DNA of 64,000 bases from contig OZ007510.1 in NCBI GenBank assembly GCA_963931865.1, positions 15,594,589 to 15,658,588 of the forward strand, read 5' to 3'. The position numbers and the translations under genes are program-made. Below the pieces are notes generated by a model. That model worked only from the letters and a program-made list of their open reading frames with translations, was not told the origin of the DNA and made no database searches. Below are positions 1 through 64,000 of this stretch, one piece after another; within the stretch, counting starts at the first letter, position 1; each line of letters starts with the position of its first letter. This stretch comes from Axinella damicornis (lineage: Eukaryota; Porifera; Demospongiae; Axinellida; Axinellidae).

Positions 1-1598
1 AGCAAAACGACCATCACTGTGAATTGTTTCGGCACTTATAACTGTTCACAGAGGCTGCCAAAGTACGACTACCATTGATCACTGTGCAGCTAACCGTCAT
101 ATGCTCAATGAACCGGCTTCACAGTTAATATTGTACCGTAAGTTCTCTCCAACCTTCTCTCTACCCTGACACCACTCACGTGATGATTTTTCTTGTAGTA
201 AAAGCTGGGCAGAGGCCTGGGATCGAGGCTAGTGTGCCCATGCACTCTATTTTTCGACTCAGTTTCCATGTGCTTTTCTCACATAGCCCAGGTCTTGCCA
301 CGCAAGACTTCGGTGATACTTTCACGGCTATTTCTTTTGGCACCATTACTGGAGCATGGCAGAACGGTCATGTGACATGGAGGTTTCTGTACTGAAGTGT
401 GTTCTTGGTAGTCTTTGCTAGTATCTCGACAAAATTGACATCATTCAAGTGGAGTAAATTCCAGCCATCAGATTCAACCCCGGGGTCACTTAGGCTGTAT
501 GGCCTCTTGAAGGATTGGCCGCATGGGAAGCCAGTGCTACAAGGTACTCCAACTGAAAGCCTGCCCAGTGCCCAACCTGAAGCGTCTTCAATGCACTCCC
601 ACCTTAATATAGTTTCAAACTCCCCAACCTCTTCTTGCTGGCTCTTCAGGCTTACCTTCGGTCCCAGGCCATGTTGACGTGGGAACGAGGCTGTTGAGGT
701 AAGTTTATTATTTCCGTTTGAGTAGTCACATGCGCAGAAAATATGTCCAAACTCCTCTTGGGTTGTGCAGCTAGTTCCTGTGCATGATGTGTATAGCAAT
801 AGCTATTTCAATAGCTCAACTCTAGCTGCCATTCAAGCAAAGCTCCCTTTGTGCCTCACCGACAAGCTTATGAAGAGCGGTGCAATAGATACCTGGAGTA
901 CTCGCTCCTGTTCTAAATTGATTGTGGTTTACATGCTTCCCACGTTCGTAGCTTTAACTGGCTCATTTCGCAACGTCACTGACATGATACAACATATCAG
1001 GCCCTGCAAATGATGAAATGCTGGGTGGGGGCCTGGAAACAGGAAGGGCGGGACAGGGGCAGGGTGCACCCGAAGGGTGTAAACATCATGGCCATGTGAA
1101 TAGCCTTGCTTGGAGCCGATTGGGCCATTTCTCTTGTTTAGTGTAAATGGCCCCGAAAACAGTCCTCTCACCCTGTATGACCTCGAATTCTAGTGCTCAA
1201 TGCTGATTTTTTTTTGTCCACTAGAGCGAGTTAGCATTGCCCGAGCATCTTGATCGAATGCTTGTTATTGAGGGGGTGTGGTTTTAATCAAAAATGTGCT
1301 TGGGATGCATGGCTGATCCAGTGTGAACTTCTGTGGTGTATGTTTAAGTGAATTGCAAGCTAAAAGACTGATCTCCAATGTTGGTAAGGATTCAATAATA
1401 TTTTAGTTGAGTGCACTTGTGTGTAGTACACCTCGTATTTTCAAAATGGACAATGGGCTGATGCCATGTCTTCAACATTTAGTTGTGCTGAAGTGCAGTA
1501 CGGCAAGTCTCCAGACCCTTTCCGCTGTGCTCAATGCATGGCGTTTGGGCTATGAGGCTAGTCATTCACATCTAACATCATATTTTGCTTTCTTTCAG
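1..1598. other. No recognisable intact gene
   Basis: I see no domain I can name here. The minus strand carries one fairly long open stretch (799 down to 368) whose lower part has a balanced, protein-like composition. It contains an ATG near 674 followed closely by a GTAAG donor-like site, so it could be a leftover exon or transposon fragment, but I do not recognise it. The rest is AT-rich non-coding sequence. Confidence 0.4.
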
Positions 1599-2286
1599 AC
1601 GATGTGAATCCTCTCTTGATCCCTGCCCAACTGGAGTGGCATTCTCTTTCTCGAATGAATATTTTCACCATGTACGAGTTTGCAGTGATGATGGAATAGT
1701 GGTTCATGACGATTTTGGTGACCTCACTAAGTACAGCAGGGACAGAGACTTCATATGGACGATCAAACGTGACACACTGACATCACCTATTGCAAGCTTT
1801 TGTCTTGATTCCAGTGACTTGATTTACTGTGCAACAAATGACCGGGTGAATGTTTACCTGCCGAGTGGTGCCTTTTCACATGTGCTTGTGGCAATTGCAA
1901 TTGATGGGGACAACTATGTGCACCTTGGTTTCGAATCTTCCATCCGTCCTGCAGAGAATCTTCCATCCATCCTGAAGGGAATCTTCCATCCGTCCTGCAG
2001 GGACGATGATCCGTGAGTATGGCCATGGTGAGCTGCGAGGTGTCAGGAGATGGCCATGGTGAGCTGCGAGGTGTCAGGAGCATTGCCATTAGTGAAGGCA
2101 ACCCACAGTTGGTTGTAGCTGCAGAGTCAGTTACTTCATCTGAATTGTTTGTATTCAATATCGCAGGTTCTTTCTTGTACACTATAACAGTTGCAGGTAT
2201 GGATCATATCTGTGATGCTTCCTTCGGTCCTGACAATTCGCTTTGGATAGCTGAATGGGCGGTTGGTGTTGTCTGCATCCCAACGC
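1599..2286 (+). pseudogene. NHL-repeat beta-propeller ORF, frameshifted by tandem duplications
   Basis: A pyrimidine-rich acceptor (TTTCTTTCAG) ends at about 1599 and is followed by an ORF resembling NHL/six-bladed propeller repeats of TRIM-NHL-like proteins. Visible blade-like motifs are DPCPTGVAFS, SPIASFCLDSSDLIYC, GVRSIAISEG and DASFGPDNSLWIAEW. The frame stops at 2016 and resumes in another frame from about 2000. Two tandem duplications cause this: a 23-bp unit present three times (1933-2000) and a 31-bp unit present twice (2019-2080). Reading through one copy of each gives one continuous frame. No RING, B-box or start exon is visible. It is either a recent pseudogene, an unstable allele, or an assembly artefact. 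NHL assignment is by blade pattern only. Confidence 0.55.
1933..2080 (+). repeat. 23-bp x3 and 31-bp x2 tandem duplications inside the NHL ORF
   Basis: GAATCTTCCATCCGTCCTGC recurs three times with a 23-bp period (1933-2000). ATGGCCATGGTGAGCTGCGA recurs twice with a 31-bp period (2019 and 2050). Both periods leave remainder 2 or 1 on division by three, so each expansion shifts the reading frame. Confidence 0.85.
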
Positions 2287-2610
2287 CCCTCCTTCAGCTC
2301 CCCCCTCCACTATCCTACCTGTGTGAGCTGAGTATTCTCCCCCACCTGAATGAGCTCCCAGTGGCTCTGCTTCCTCCCAGCTAGGCTGGCTGGACTCTTT
2401 GAGAAGTGGACTCGGCCGGTGACAGTGGAAGTGAAGTACGGTCACTACCCTTTAAGATCAAGGCCAATTTCGCTGGAGACAATTGAACTGAAAGTTCAAC
2501 CCAATGTACCCCTGAAGATGGTTAAATGGCTTATTTGCAAGAAAATGAACCTTCAGTATTCTACAATCTCATTTTGGCACTGGCCCAGTAGGCATCACGG
2601 TGAGGACTTT

Positions 2611-2759
2611 GAAGTTACTGTTTGTGATCGATCATGCGGCTATTGATGATTTTACTGTTCGTGATCGATCATGCGGCTATTGATGAAGTTACTGTTCGTG
2701 ATCGATCATGCGGCTATTGATGAAGTTACTGTTCGTGATCGATCATGCGGCTATTGATG
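2611..2759 (+). repeat. 37-38 bp x4 tandem repeat
   Basis: Four near-identical copies built around GTGATCGATCATGCGGCTAT. They lie downstream of an open stretch (about 2385-2610) that may be a further exon of the broken NHL-type gene. I do not recognise its product. Confidence 0.8.
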
Positions 2760-3897
2760 TGACTCCAATTTTTACTAGACGTGCAGTCAAGAAAGCAAAT
2801 GTGAAAGATTTAATTAAGCATGTCCTCATAGCAGAGCATTTCAGTATACTATTAGCTACATGTACACAGTTGAATATCCAACAAAGAATGAACAGTGTTT
2901 CTGTTTTGTTCTAACATGATAGGGCATAATACAGGAATAGCAGTTCCATGGAGGTAGAAACAAATTGTCAGCCAAGCGCTGAACTTCTTGTTAAGCCAGA
3001 GTATGACCACAACCTAGCTAACTAATTTCTTGTTGCTTGAATCTTTGCAGCTTAAAAAAGATCGAGCGATCGATAATATTAATGATAATCTTTCCAAGGA
3101 AAATGCAATTTAGAACCACAATTTATGTTGTAGTGTATGTCATGGCCGTATGTAATTGGTGGACTGTTGCTACTTGTATGATGTTTGAACCTACTGAAAC
3201 TGCCTGTGTAGTGCATCTTGTCCCTTGATGGGAACGCTTGATTGATAACGAATGCTTCGATTTGTACTGATGTAACTCTAGCTGTTTGTGGGTAGCTACA
3301 CATGCATGCAGCCTCTCAGTGTGCAGCGCATGTGCAGCAGTGATTTGGTCATCAAGGGGAGGTAGCTAGGTAGACAAATAGATCACATTAGGGCCTGAAC
3401 AACTAATTGAATATGAACCAAGGCTGTTGACAGCACTTCTTACATGTCAACTAATTGAGAGGACCAAAATTAATGTCTGTGAATTGATTTGTACTGTGCA
3501 AAACTTTTGACGACGTTCTCTTGTTCCTAAATTAATTGGTTAGTCAATTAGTCATGCAAACTGTAATGCCTGTTGGTTGATAGTCGCGTTTGAGTCCTAG
3601 ATTGCATTGGTACCTTTTAGCTTCGGACAGCGTGAACCATAGTACGAGACTAGTAAATTTGAATAGCTGGAATAGCACTATAATAGCATAGTTTGCAAGC
3701 TTGTACTATTGTAAAGGGCACTGCATCAGTACACTAAATGACGCATGCGCATTAAGCGAGAAGCAAAAACCGCAAGCGCAGCCATACTCGCGTACTCATG
3801 ATCGATCTGATACTGCAGTGGTCAGTTTGAAGGCCAGGCAGTACACTGCCATCCGAGAGTCCAGCTGACAGCCTGGCTTGCTGGGTCGTCTCTGAAC
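2760..3897. other. Intergenic region and probable ferlin promoter/5' UTR
   Basis: No coding exon is supported. Just upstream of the ferlin start are GC-rich palindromic hexamers, including ACGCATGCGC near 3741 (similar to an NRF-1 site) and CGCAAGCGCA near 3771. No clear TATA box is seen near the ATG. Transcription start cannot be placed. Confidence 0.3.
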
Positions 3898-58469
<54,572 letters not shown>

Positions 58470-59600
58470 ACTGAATTGAACCATTTTGATACTAGGCACA
58501 TTCCTCCGAGGTTGAACTGAATTGAAATCATTTCGATATTAGTTGTTTCAATGAATACAATTGGTTCGCCCCTTGGGCATGCATGAGTTGAGCTGGTACT
58601 GCACGAGGTCTTTTGTAACAGCTTGACAAAAGGATATCATGACTGCTGGACAAGGAACTGGGGGGGGGGGGGGGGGGGATGCTGACGACAGAAGAGTGGA
58701 TTGAGAAGTGAGGAGCTGTGAAGATGAGACTGCTTACACTGCAAGAGGCCAAGTCATGTCAGCTGGATGACCAACTCGTGAGCCATAGCAGCTGAAGGAG
58801 AAGGGGGAGTTACTAGTTACCAATGTGGGGAAGTGGTTCTGCTACAAAATCCCTTGCCATTACAGATTGAATAATTATCCTAGCGCTGCAGCTAGACACC
58901 CACCTTGATATTATTCACCACCTACTCTGAATTCTATATCCCCATGAGTGAAGTCCATGTGATGCATGTTCCAGGGTCATTGCGTATTGAGCCTCGATTG
59001 GAGTGTTGTGCTTCTCACTGGACAAGACAGCAGCAGGTCGCACAGCCACAGTTGCAGCCTCATCCTGCCACAAGGATCATGGCCGATGTCATTTTGTCTG
59101 CGTGTGTATTCTGCGTGTCATATGAATTCACTCAACCTAGGTCAGGGGCGTGTCTGCTGGCTCGACCCTTAAGAGCCCCACCCATGTTTTCAAAAGAAAT
59201 TGGTCAGATTCTGGCACGGCCTGGCAGTTTGATTCGGCCCAGCTGTCTGTCTATAGCCTACTCCCCCTCCCTCGATGGACCACTCTCGCAGCGCGACCGA
59301 CCTGCAACCGCTGGCAGCAAGCCGGAGTGTCCCGGAACTTCCGTACCTGCAGCCGCACTCATTCGCTGATCTTGATGCGTTTGTTACCGTTTCTTCCTAC
59401 ACCCCTCTTCACCGACAGGACTGGCAGGCAAGATTGTTTCCATAATTATGCCTGGCAACAGCTTTATAGAGTGCACGGAAGGGAAGATAGATAGGTAGAT
59501 AATTAACTAACTCTTGACAGTAAGTACTAGTCCCATCAGCCTGGGGTTGGTGTCCCTGGGAGTGGTCTCCCTGGGAGTCTCCTGTAAAAACTAGCAACTT
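58470..59600. other. Ferlin 3' UTR and intergenic sequence
   Basis: Contains a 19-nt poly-G run (about 58660-58678). A 154-codon open stretch at 58905-59369 has no recognisable domain. No clear AATAAA near the ferlin stop. Confidence 0.4.
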
Positions 59601-59667
59601 AGTCTAGTTATTAGGCCATTTTCTATAGCTACCTGTACATACTAATCTCGTGATAGTCTAATATAAA

Positions 59668-60254
59668 TTGAAGATGGATTCAATTTTCAAATGCCTAGTG
59701 TGGGATGTTACATGTCCCGACACTTATGCTGCCTCCCATGTGGTCCAAGCCACTAGTGAAGCTGGTGCTGTTGCGAAGGGAGCAGAGATTAAGAAGAGAG
59801 ACAAGTACCAGTTTCTTTCACAGACCCATCATTTTGTCCCCGTCGCTGTGGAGACATCAGGAGTTTTTGGCCCGGATGCATTTGAACTCTTTAGAGAGAT
59901 TGGTGGTCGCATTCGAACTCTGACTCTGGAGAAAAACTCACGAGCCTACCTGATTCAGCAGGTGTCCGTTGCTATTCAGCGTGGCAATGCAGCCTCAGTG
60001 CTGGGAACCCTCTGTGTAAATAGTTGCATGTAGTTGTATTTCGTCTTGTCTTGTTTTGTATACAATATTGTGATTGTGTTAGTTCTTTGTTCTGTACGTT
60101 AGCGTTTTTTTTTTGTTTGTTTGTTTGTTTGTATTTTGAAATTTGTATTATTTTTTTTCCTTTGGTTCTTAGTGTAAGGTAAGCTGTAGAGCAGCTCGTA
60201 TTGTTTTGAGCATAATAGAATCATTATTGTATTGTATAACTGTTCTTTTAACAG

Positions 60255-60280
<26 letters not shown>
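59668..60280 (+). mobile_element. LINE 3' end (RT C-terminal ORF, 3' UTR and poly-A tail)
   Basis: ORF to 60033 (TAG at 60031) reads VWDVTCPDTYAASHV, YQFLSQTHHFVPVAVETSGV and VSVAIQRGNAASVLG, the conserved tail after the RT in many invertebrate non-LTR elements (from memory of the family). It is followed by a T-rich 3' UTR and 26 A residues (60255-60280). The reverse transcriptase and 5' part are missing, which is typical 5' truncation. A diverged copy of the left flank (TAGGCCATTTTC...) lies 28 bp beyond the poly-A tail. Confidence 0.75.
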
Positions 60281-60285
<5 letters not shown>

Positions 60286-60410
60286 AATTCCATTTTCATA
60301 GCACACTGTTAGGCCATTTTCCTACGTACTAACCTCACGATATTAGTCAATTATGCAAATTTCGTCTTGGTCCCACAGTGAGTGGCTGGAATACTATTTT
60401 CATTATAGTA

Positions 60411-60483
60411 AGCAATTTGAAATTGCATTGACGCACACTGACCGGGTCAGTGTGCATTTCTTTCCATGTGATTTCAAATTGCT
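60411..60483. repeat. 73-bp hairpin-forming inverted repeat
   Basis: AGCAATTTGAAAT pairs with ATTTCAAATTGCT, and GCACACTGACC with GGTCAGTGTGC at the loop. The middle is bulged. Could be a small MITE or a hairpin RNA. Confidence 0.75.
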
Positions 60484-60654
60484 GACCCCGTGAGGCCCAT
60501 CATGTATACCACAGATGATAAGATAATGTGTACAAGTAATTATTCCAGTAGGCTAAGTCTCCTACCAAACTAGAAGTGGGTAGAGTTGTCTTATACTTTC
60601 CAAGTGATGTTATTGATGGTACAGTATTAATGGTTAACTTAACTTGTGCACTGT

Positions 60655-60665
60655 ATTAGATAGAT

Positions 60666-60702
<37 letters not shown>
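60655..60702 (+). repeat. (GATA)n microsatellite
   Basis: About 11 TAGA/GATA units. Confidence 0.95.
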
Positions 60703-60783
60703 TTCAATTTGTAGCAGGAAATGCCTCATCAGCAATAGTGCTGGTTTTCATGAGGGTCCTATTGACTCCAGGTATTTTACTCT

Positions 60784-62290
60784 ATGCCATATCTCCTACA
60801 CGTGCAGCAACTGACGTTCACCAACTGGTTCAATGATCGTTTAAGAGGCTCAAAGAGTAGCTACTCTGGCCCAACCGTTGGTGAGCTAGGGTTTGACCTG
60901 AAAGATGGCATACTGCTGATCAAGCTATTGGAAAACCTGACGAACAAAAAGATCAGAGGGTACCAGAAAGCACCAAAGGTCCATGCCCAGAAGATGGTGA
61001 ACCTTGACCTGGCTTTTACGCACATGGAAAATGAAGGCATCAAGCTCATTGGGATTGGTGAGGATAAACATCTTAACCTCTATTCTAGTGGCTTGGTGAC
61101 CTTATTCATAGCATGCAACAGTTGAACTCAAACCTTCTGGTCAGTGGACCATCATTAATTGGAAAACTGAACACAGATACCATAGTCACGCGTTATTAGG
61201 CGCAGCTCACTTATTGGCGCATATTCGCAGTTAGGGACAGGTTCAACTCTTGTCCCAGGTACTCGCTGTTAAGCGCTGCAGTCTTCTTCCAGAAACTCTG
61301 CCATTTTCGATCGTACAGAGTGGAAAAACAGCTATAATTTGAATTGAAGCGCACTTCCTATTCGAGGAATGTCATCATTCGTTATTAGGCGCATCTCGCT
61401 TATAGGTGCATATTTCCTTCCTGTGGAGTTATAGGTGCATGCGCCTAATAACGCGCGACTACGGTACACACAACCCAATTATAAGTACAGGTGGACACAG
61501 TGTAATCAGGGTGGACTTGACATCAACACAATCTGAAAGCCCCTCATCCTGACCCTGTTTGAATTCCACTTTTACATACGATTACATCATTTTTACATCA
61601 CCTTGATTACATCATATTCACCTTCTCTTAAAATTGGGTTGAGAGGTTTATTATATTGTGTCCCCCTATCTCGGAGGGTCCACTATCGGAGGTTTTACTG
61701 TATACGTAATTATAGAACCTCATTGCCACGTTTATACTTGACAAACTCATTCGTAGCATGCAACAATTGGCATTGACAACATGGACCTTCATCACGCAGT
61801 TGGAAAACTGAATATTAACAGGTGCTACAAAGGACGCTTTCAAGGACCCAAATAATTGATTTGCCTATGGTTCTAATACATTTTGAACCTCCGAGAAGAG
61901 GACAACCTCTCTACAAAGGACAAAAGACTTGAATTTATATTGTTCCCAAAGTGTCTTTTGTTCGGAGGTTTGACTGTATAGCTACTGCTTTGCTATCCTT
62001 CAGTTAGTGCACATTGTTTGAAACAAGAGATGTTAAAAGGGAGAAGTTATGAGGATGATTCAGGATGTTATCCATAGTCCAAATCCTCATGTATATAACA
62101 TTGCTCCCATGCTCTGCAGCTAAACCTATTACAGCTTCCTGGTTAAGCTGGCTAAAATAACAATTGCCTCGTCATAATTAATGTTATTGTGCTACTGTTT
62201 CAGGGAGCCACAATATCTACGAGGGAAACCTTAAACTGATCTTAGGACTGGTCTGGACTCTGATTCAGAAATACCAGCTGCGAATGAGAG
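60784..62290 (+). CDS. FLN-like: Calponin homology domain gene, filamin/gelation-factor-like (partial)
   Basis: Two joined exons. The first, 60808-61057 (or from ATG 60784 if that is the start), reads QLTFTNWFNDRLR, LGFDLKDGILLIKLLENLT, KMVNLDLAFTHMENEGIKLI and ends GIG. The second, 62204-62290, reads SHNIYEGNLKLILGLVWTLI then QKYQLRMR. The split Gly codon joins them in phase. Together they form CH1 of a tandem actin-binding domain; NLKLILGLVWTL is closest to filamins. A CAG acceptor at 60805-60807 suggests an upstream exon with the true start, not found here. Alpha-actinin or spectrin-type CH is the alternative. The next exon (CH2) is not visible before the window ends. Confidence 0.75.
61178..61466 (+). 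mobile_element. Family A MITE, complete copy 2 (289 bp)
   Basis: Left TACCATAGTCACGCGTTATT, right AATAACGCGCGACTACGGTA. Same orientation as the copy at 54964-55264 and highly similar throughout. Lies in the CH-gene intron. Confidence 0.85.
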
Positions 62291-64000
62291 GTGAGAATTC
62301 TGCCTCATGTTTTAATGATTAATGGTAAGCACATGCACTTGGGGGTGCAGAGACCATGAATAGTGATACAGTTTGCCTAGAGCTGTGAATATGCAACAAT
62401 CTGAAGGTACACACAAATTCATGGTCCTTTGACAATTCATGTTTGTTGAGGTTGATTAACAGGCTGGGAGTGGCTATTTACAGAAGTTTTACCTGACAAC
62501 ATCATCACATGAATATGTTATCTACGTTGACACCAAAATAAGAATGTTACCACACTCTGCATGGCTATCTGCAACACGTGCTGTACTGCACTCATGGCTC
62601 ATGAGCAGCTGCAGTACCAGATCCAGCAAGGGACTACTTGCAGGTGTGCATCTACAGCAGAATCAAGCAAGCAAGGGTCAATGACTCAAGAGACAGTGTC
62701 AGAAACGTGGTCTGACTGTCTGTTTTGTGGAGGCCCTAAGCAGCTTTAGGAACAGACTTGAGGTCGCATAATGAGGAAGAATCTTGGTATTCTGGACAAC
62801 AGTACTGTCAATTCCCAGTTGGTCAATGTTGATGAAGTGGGAGCTGACAAACTGAGAAGTTGGCAGAGTGGGAGTTAGAGTTAAAGTTGGAATAGAAAAT
62901 ATATGGGATTGACCAAATGCGAAGACATGTACCCTGTAGTAGAATGTGGGATTGTACTTAACTCCAAAGAGGGGCAGCCAATGTTTGCTCAATTTAAGTT
63001 GTACAGCTCAATGCAGATTTACGAGCCCCTTTCACATCATTCAGCAAACCAGTTTTGCAGACCGGAAGCTCTTGAACTCTGCAGGCATTCTCAAACAAAC
63101 TGCAGACCATTATCTGACCCAGTTGCTGCAACATGCAATCTTGTATTGGAGTAGAGGGCTATATACTTCTGTTTGAGTTGGCACTGCATACTGTGTGTCC
63201 ATTGCATTTCTGCATAAATTTTCATAGAAAAATATGAACAGCCGGAATAGGCCTGACAAAATCTGCGATACTGAAAATGGCCAATATGATTTTGCTGTTC
63301 TTATCTTTGTGGGTGATACGGATACTATTGTAATCATAACAAGGCGATTGGTTAATTGGCCAGCACCCATGCAGTCCAATACTTGTCACTAATGAACCAT
63401 GTGCAGCACTGAGTCAGTAGCTAGCTTTAACTTGTCTTTTACCACTGTCTATATCCATAGCACAAGTATGAATACCTTCTGGCACTTATATAAATATGTT
63501 GACTTAAGTCACATGAATAACTGTCTAACCAATGACCTCATCATGTGAGTATTGCACCCAGATGGCACCAACTTGTTGCTGCACTCTGCAGCTGTTGAAC
63601 TGGGTTTGTGCACAGCTGCAGAATCTGACCCAGTAAGGGCATGTACATAACATGCAGCAGCTCGAGCTATAACTTAAACAACCAAACCTGGTTAAAAGCA
63701 TACCCAGGATTTCTTGTAGCTATCAGTCTCATGAATACAACTAACGTTAGCTCCACTAGAATTCATTGGTGTGCAGATCAAATGACAAAATTAATTACCA
63801 ATTAGCCATCATTATATGTACTGCAATTCTGGTAACAGACTTTGGGCTGGTGAACTCCCTCCAATTGCTCCCATAAAGTTTGAGTAATGAAATAAATATG
63901 ACAGTGTTGGCTCCCACCAAACACCAGCTATATATCGGAACTGACTTTTCTCGAGGTTTCAAACTCAAAGCTGCACTGCTCCAAGAGCATTATCCTCAGA
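62291..64000. other. Intron or downstream part of the CH-domain gene
   Basis: No CH2 exon, filamin repeat or other domain is recognised. Short open stretches (e.g. 62903-63154) show no family motif. The last bases (CATTATCCTCAG|A) look like a splice acceptor at the window edge, so a further exon may begin at 64000. Confidence 0.35.

Noticed and set aside
368..799. Minus-strand open frame near the left edge
   Set aside because: Protein-like composition but no family I can name, no confirmed splice structure; mentioned only as unexplained.
58905..59369. 154-codon open frame after ferlin
   Set aside because: No domain, no codon or motif support; probably chance in GC-rich intergenic sequence.

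Overview
The window is animal nuclear DNA: intron-rich, GT-AG spliced, full of transposons and tandem repeats, with no bacterial operon structure. A marine invertebrate is most likely. A sponge fits the compact exons, the NHL-type ORF and the style of the LINE and transposase fragments, but I cannot prove the phylum from sequence alone.

Layout: 1-3897 holds no intact gene I recognise, apart from a broken NHL-type beta-propeller ORF at about 1599-2286. From 3898 to 58469 a single plus-strand gene fills the window. I could follow it through 52 exons whose splice phases all agree. They add up to 6171 nt, or 2056 codons plus a stop. The product is a type-I ferlin (dysferlin/myoferlin/FER-1 class) with C2A, C2B, FerI, C2C, FerA, FerB, DysF, C2D-C2G and a C-terminal membrane anchor. 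Ferlins are calcium- and phospholipid-binding membrane fusion/repair proteins. From 58470 to 60783 there is an intergenic stretch with a LINE 3' end and its poly-A tail. From about 60784 a second plus-strand gene begins with a filamin/gelation-factor-like calponin homology (actin-binding) domain. It runs out of the recognisable part of the window after 62290.

The ferlin introns hold most of the rest: a 5'-truncated Gypsy LTR element with an intact RT-RNase H-integrase ORF (30197-33820), an antisense transposase-like pseudogene (about 35610-36310), two 378-bp hAT-type MITEs with 8-bp target duplications, several other inverted-repeat element families, and more than a dozen minisatellites and microsatellites.

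The most unusual signal is that tandem arrays have formed from the gene's own exon edges. A 61-bp array of 9 copies is built from the 3' end of exon 18 plus its splice donor. A 49-bp array of 56 copies is built from the last 30 nt of exon 19 plus its donor. A 35-bp duplication copies the start of exon 33. Many other arrays start within tens of bases of a donor, and several splice sites lie inside simple repeats. The NHL ORF has been broken the same way, by 23-bp and 31-bp tandem duplications. This suggests a locus where short tandem duplication at exon edges has been unusually active.
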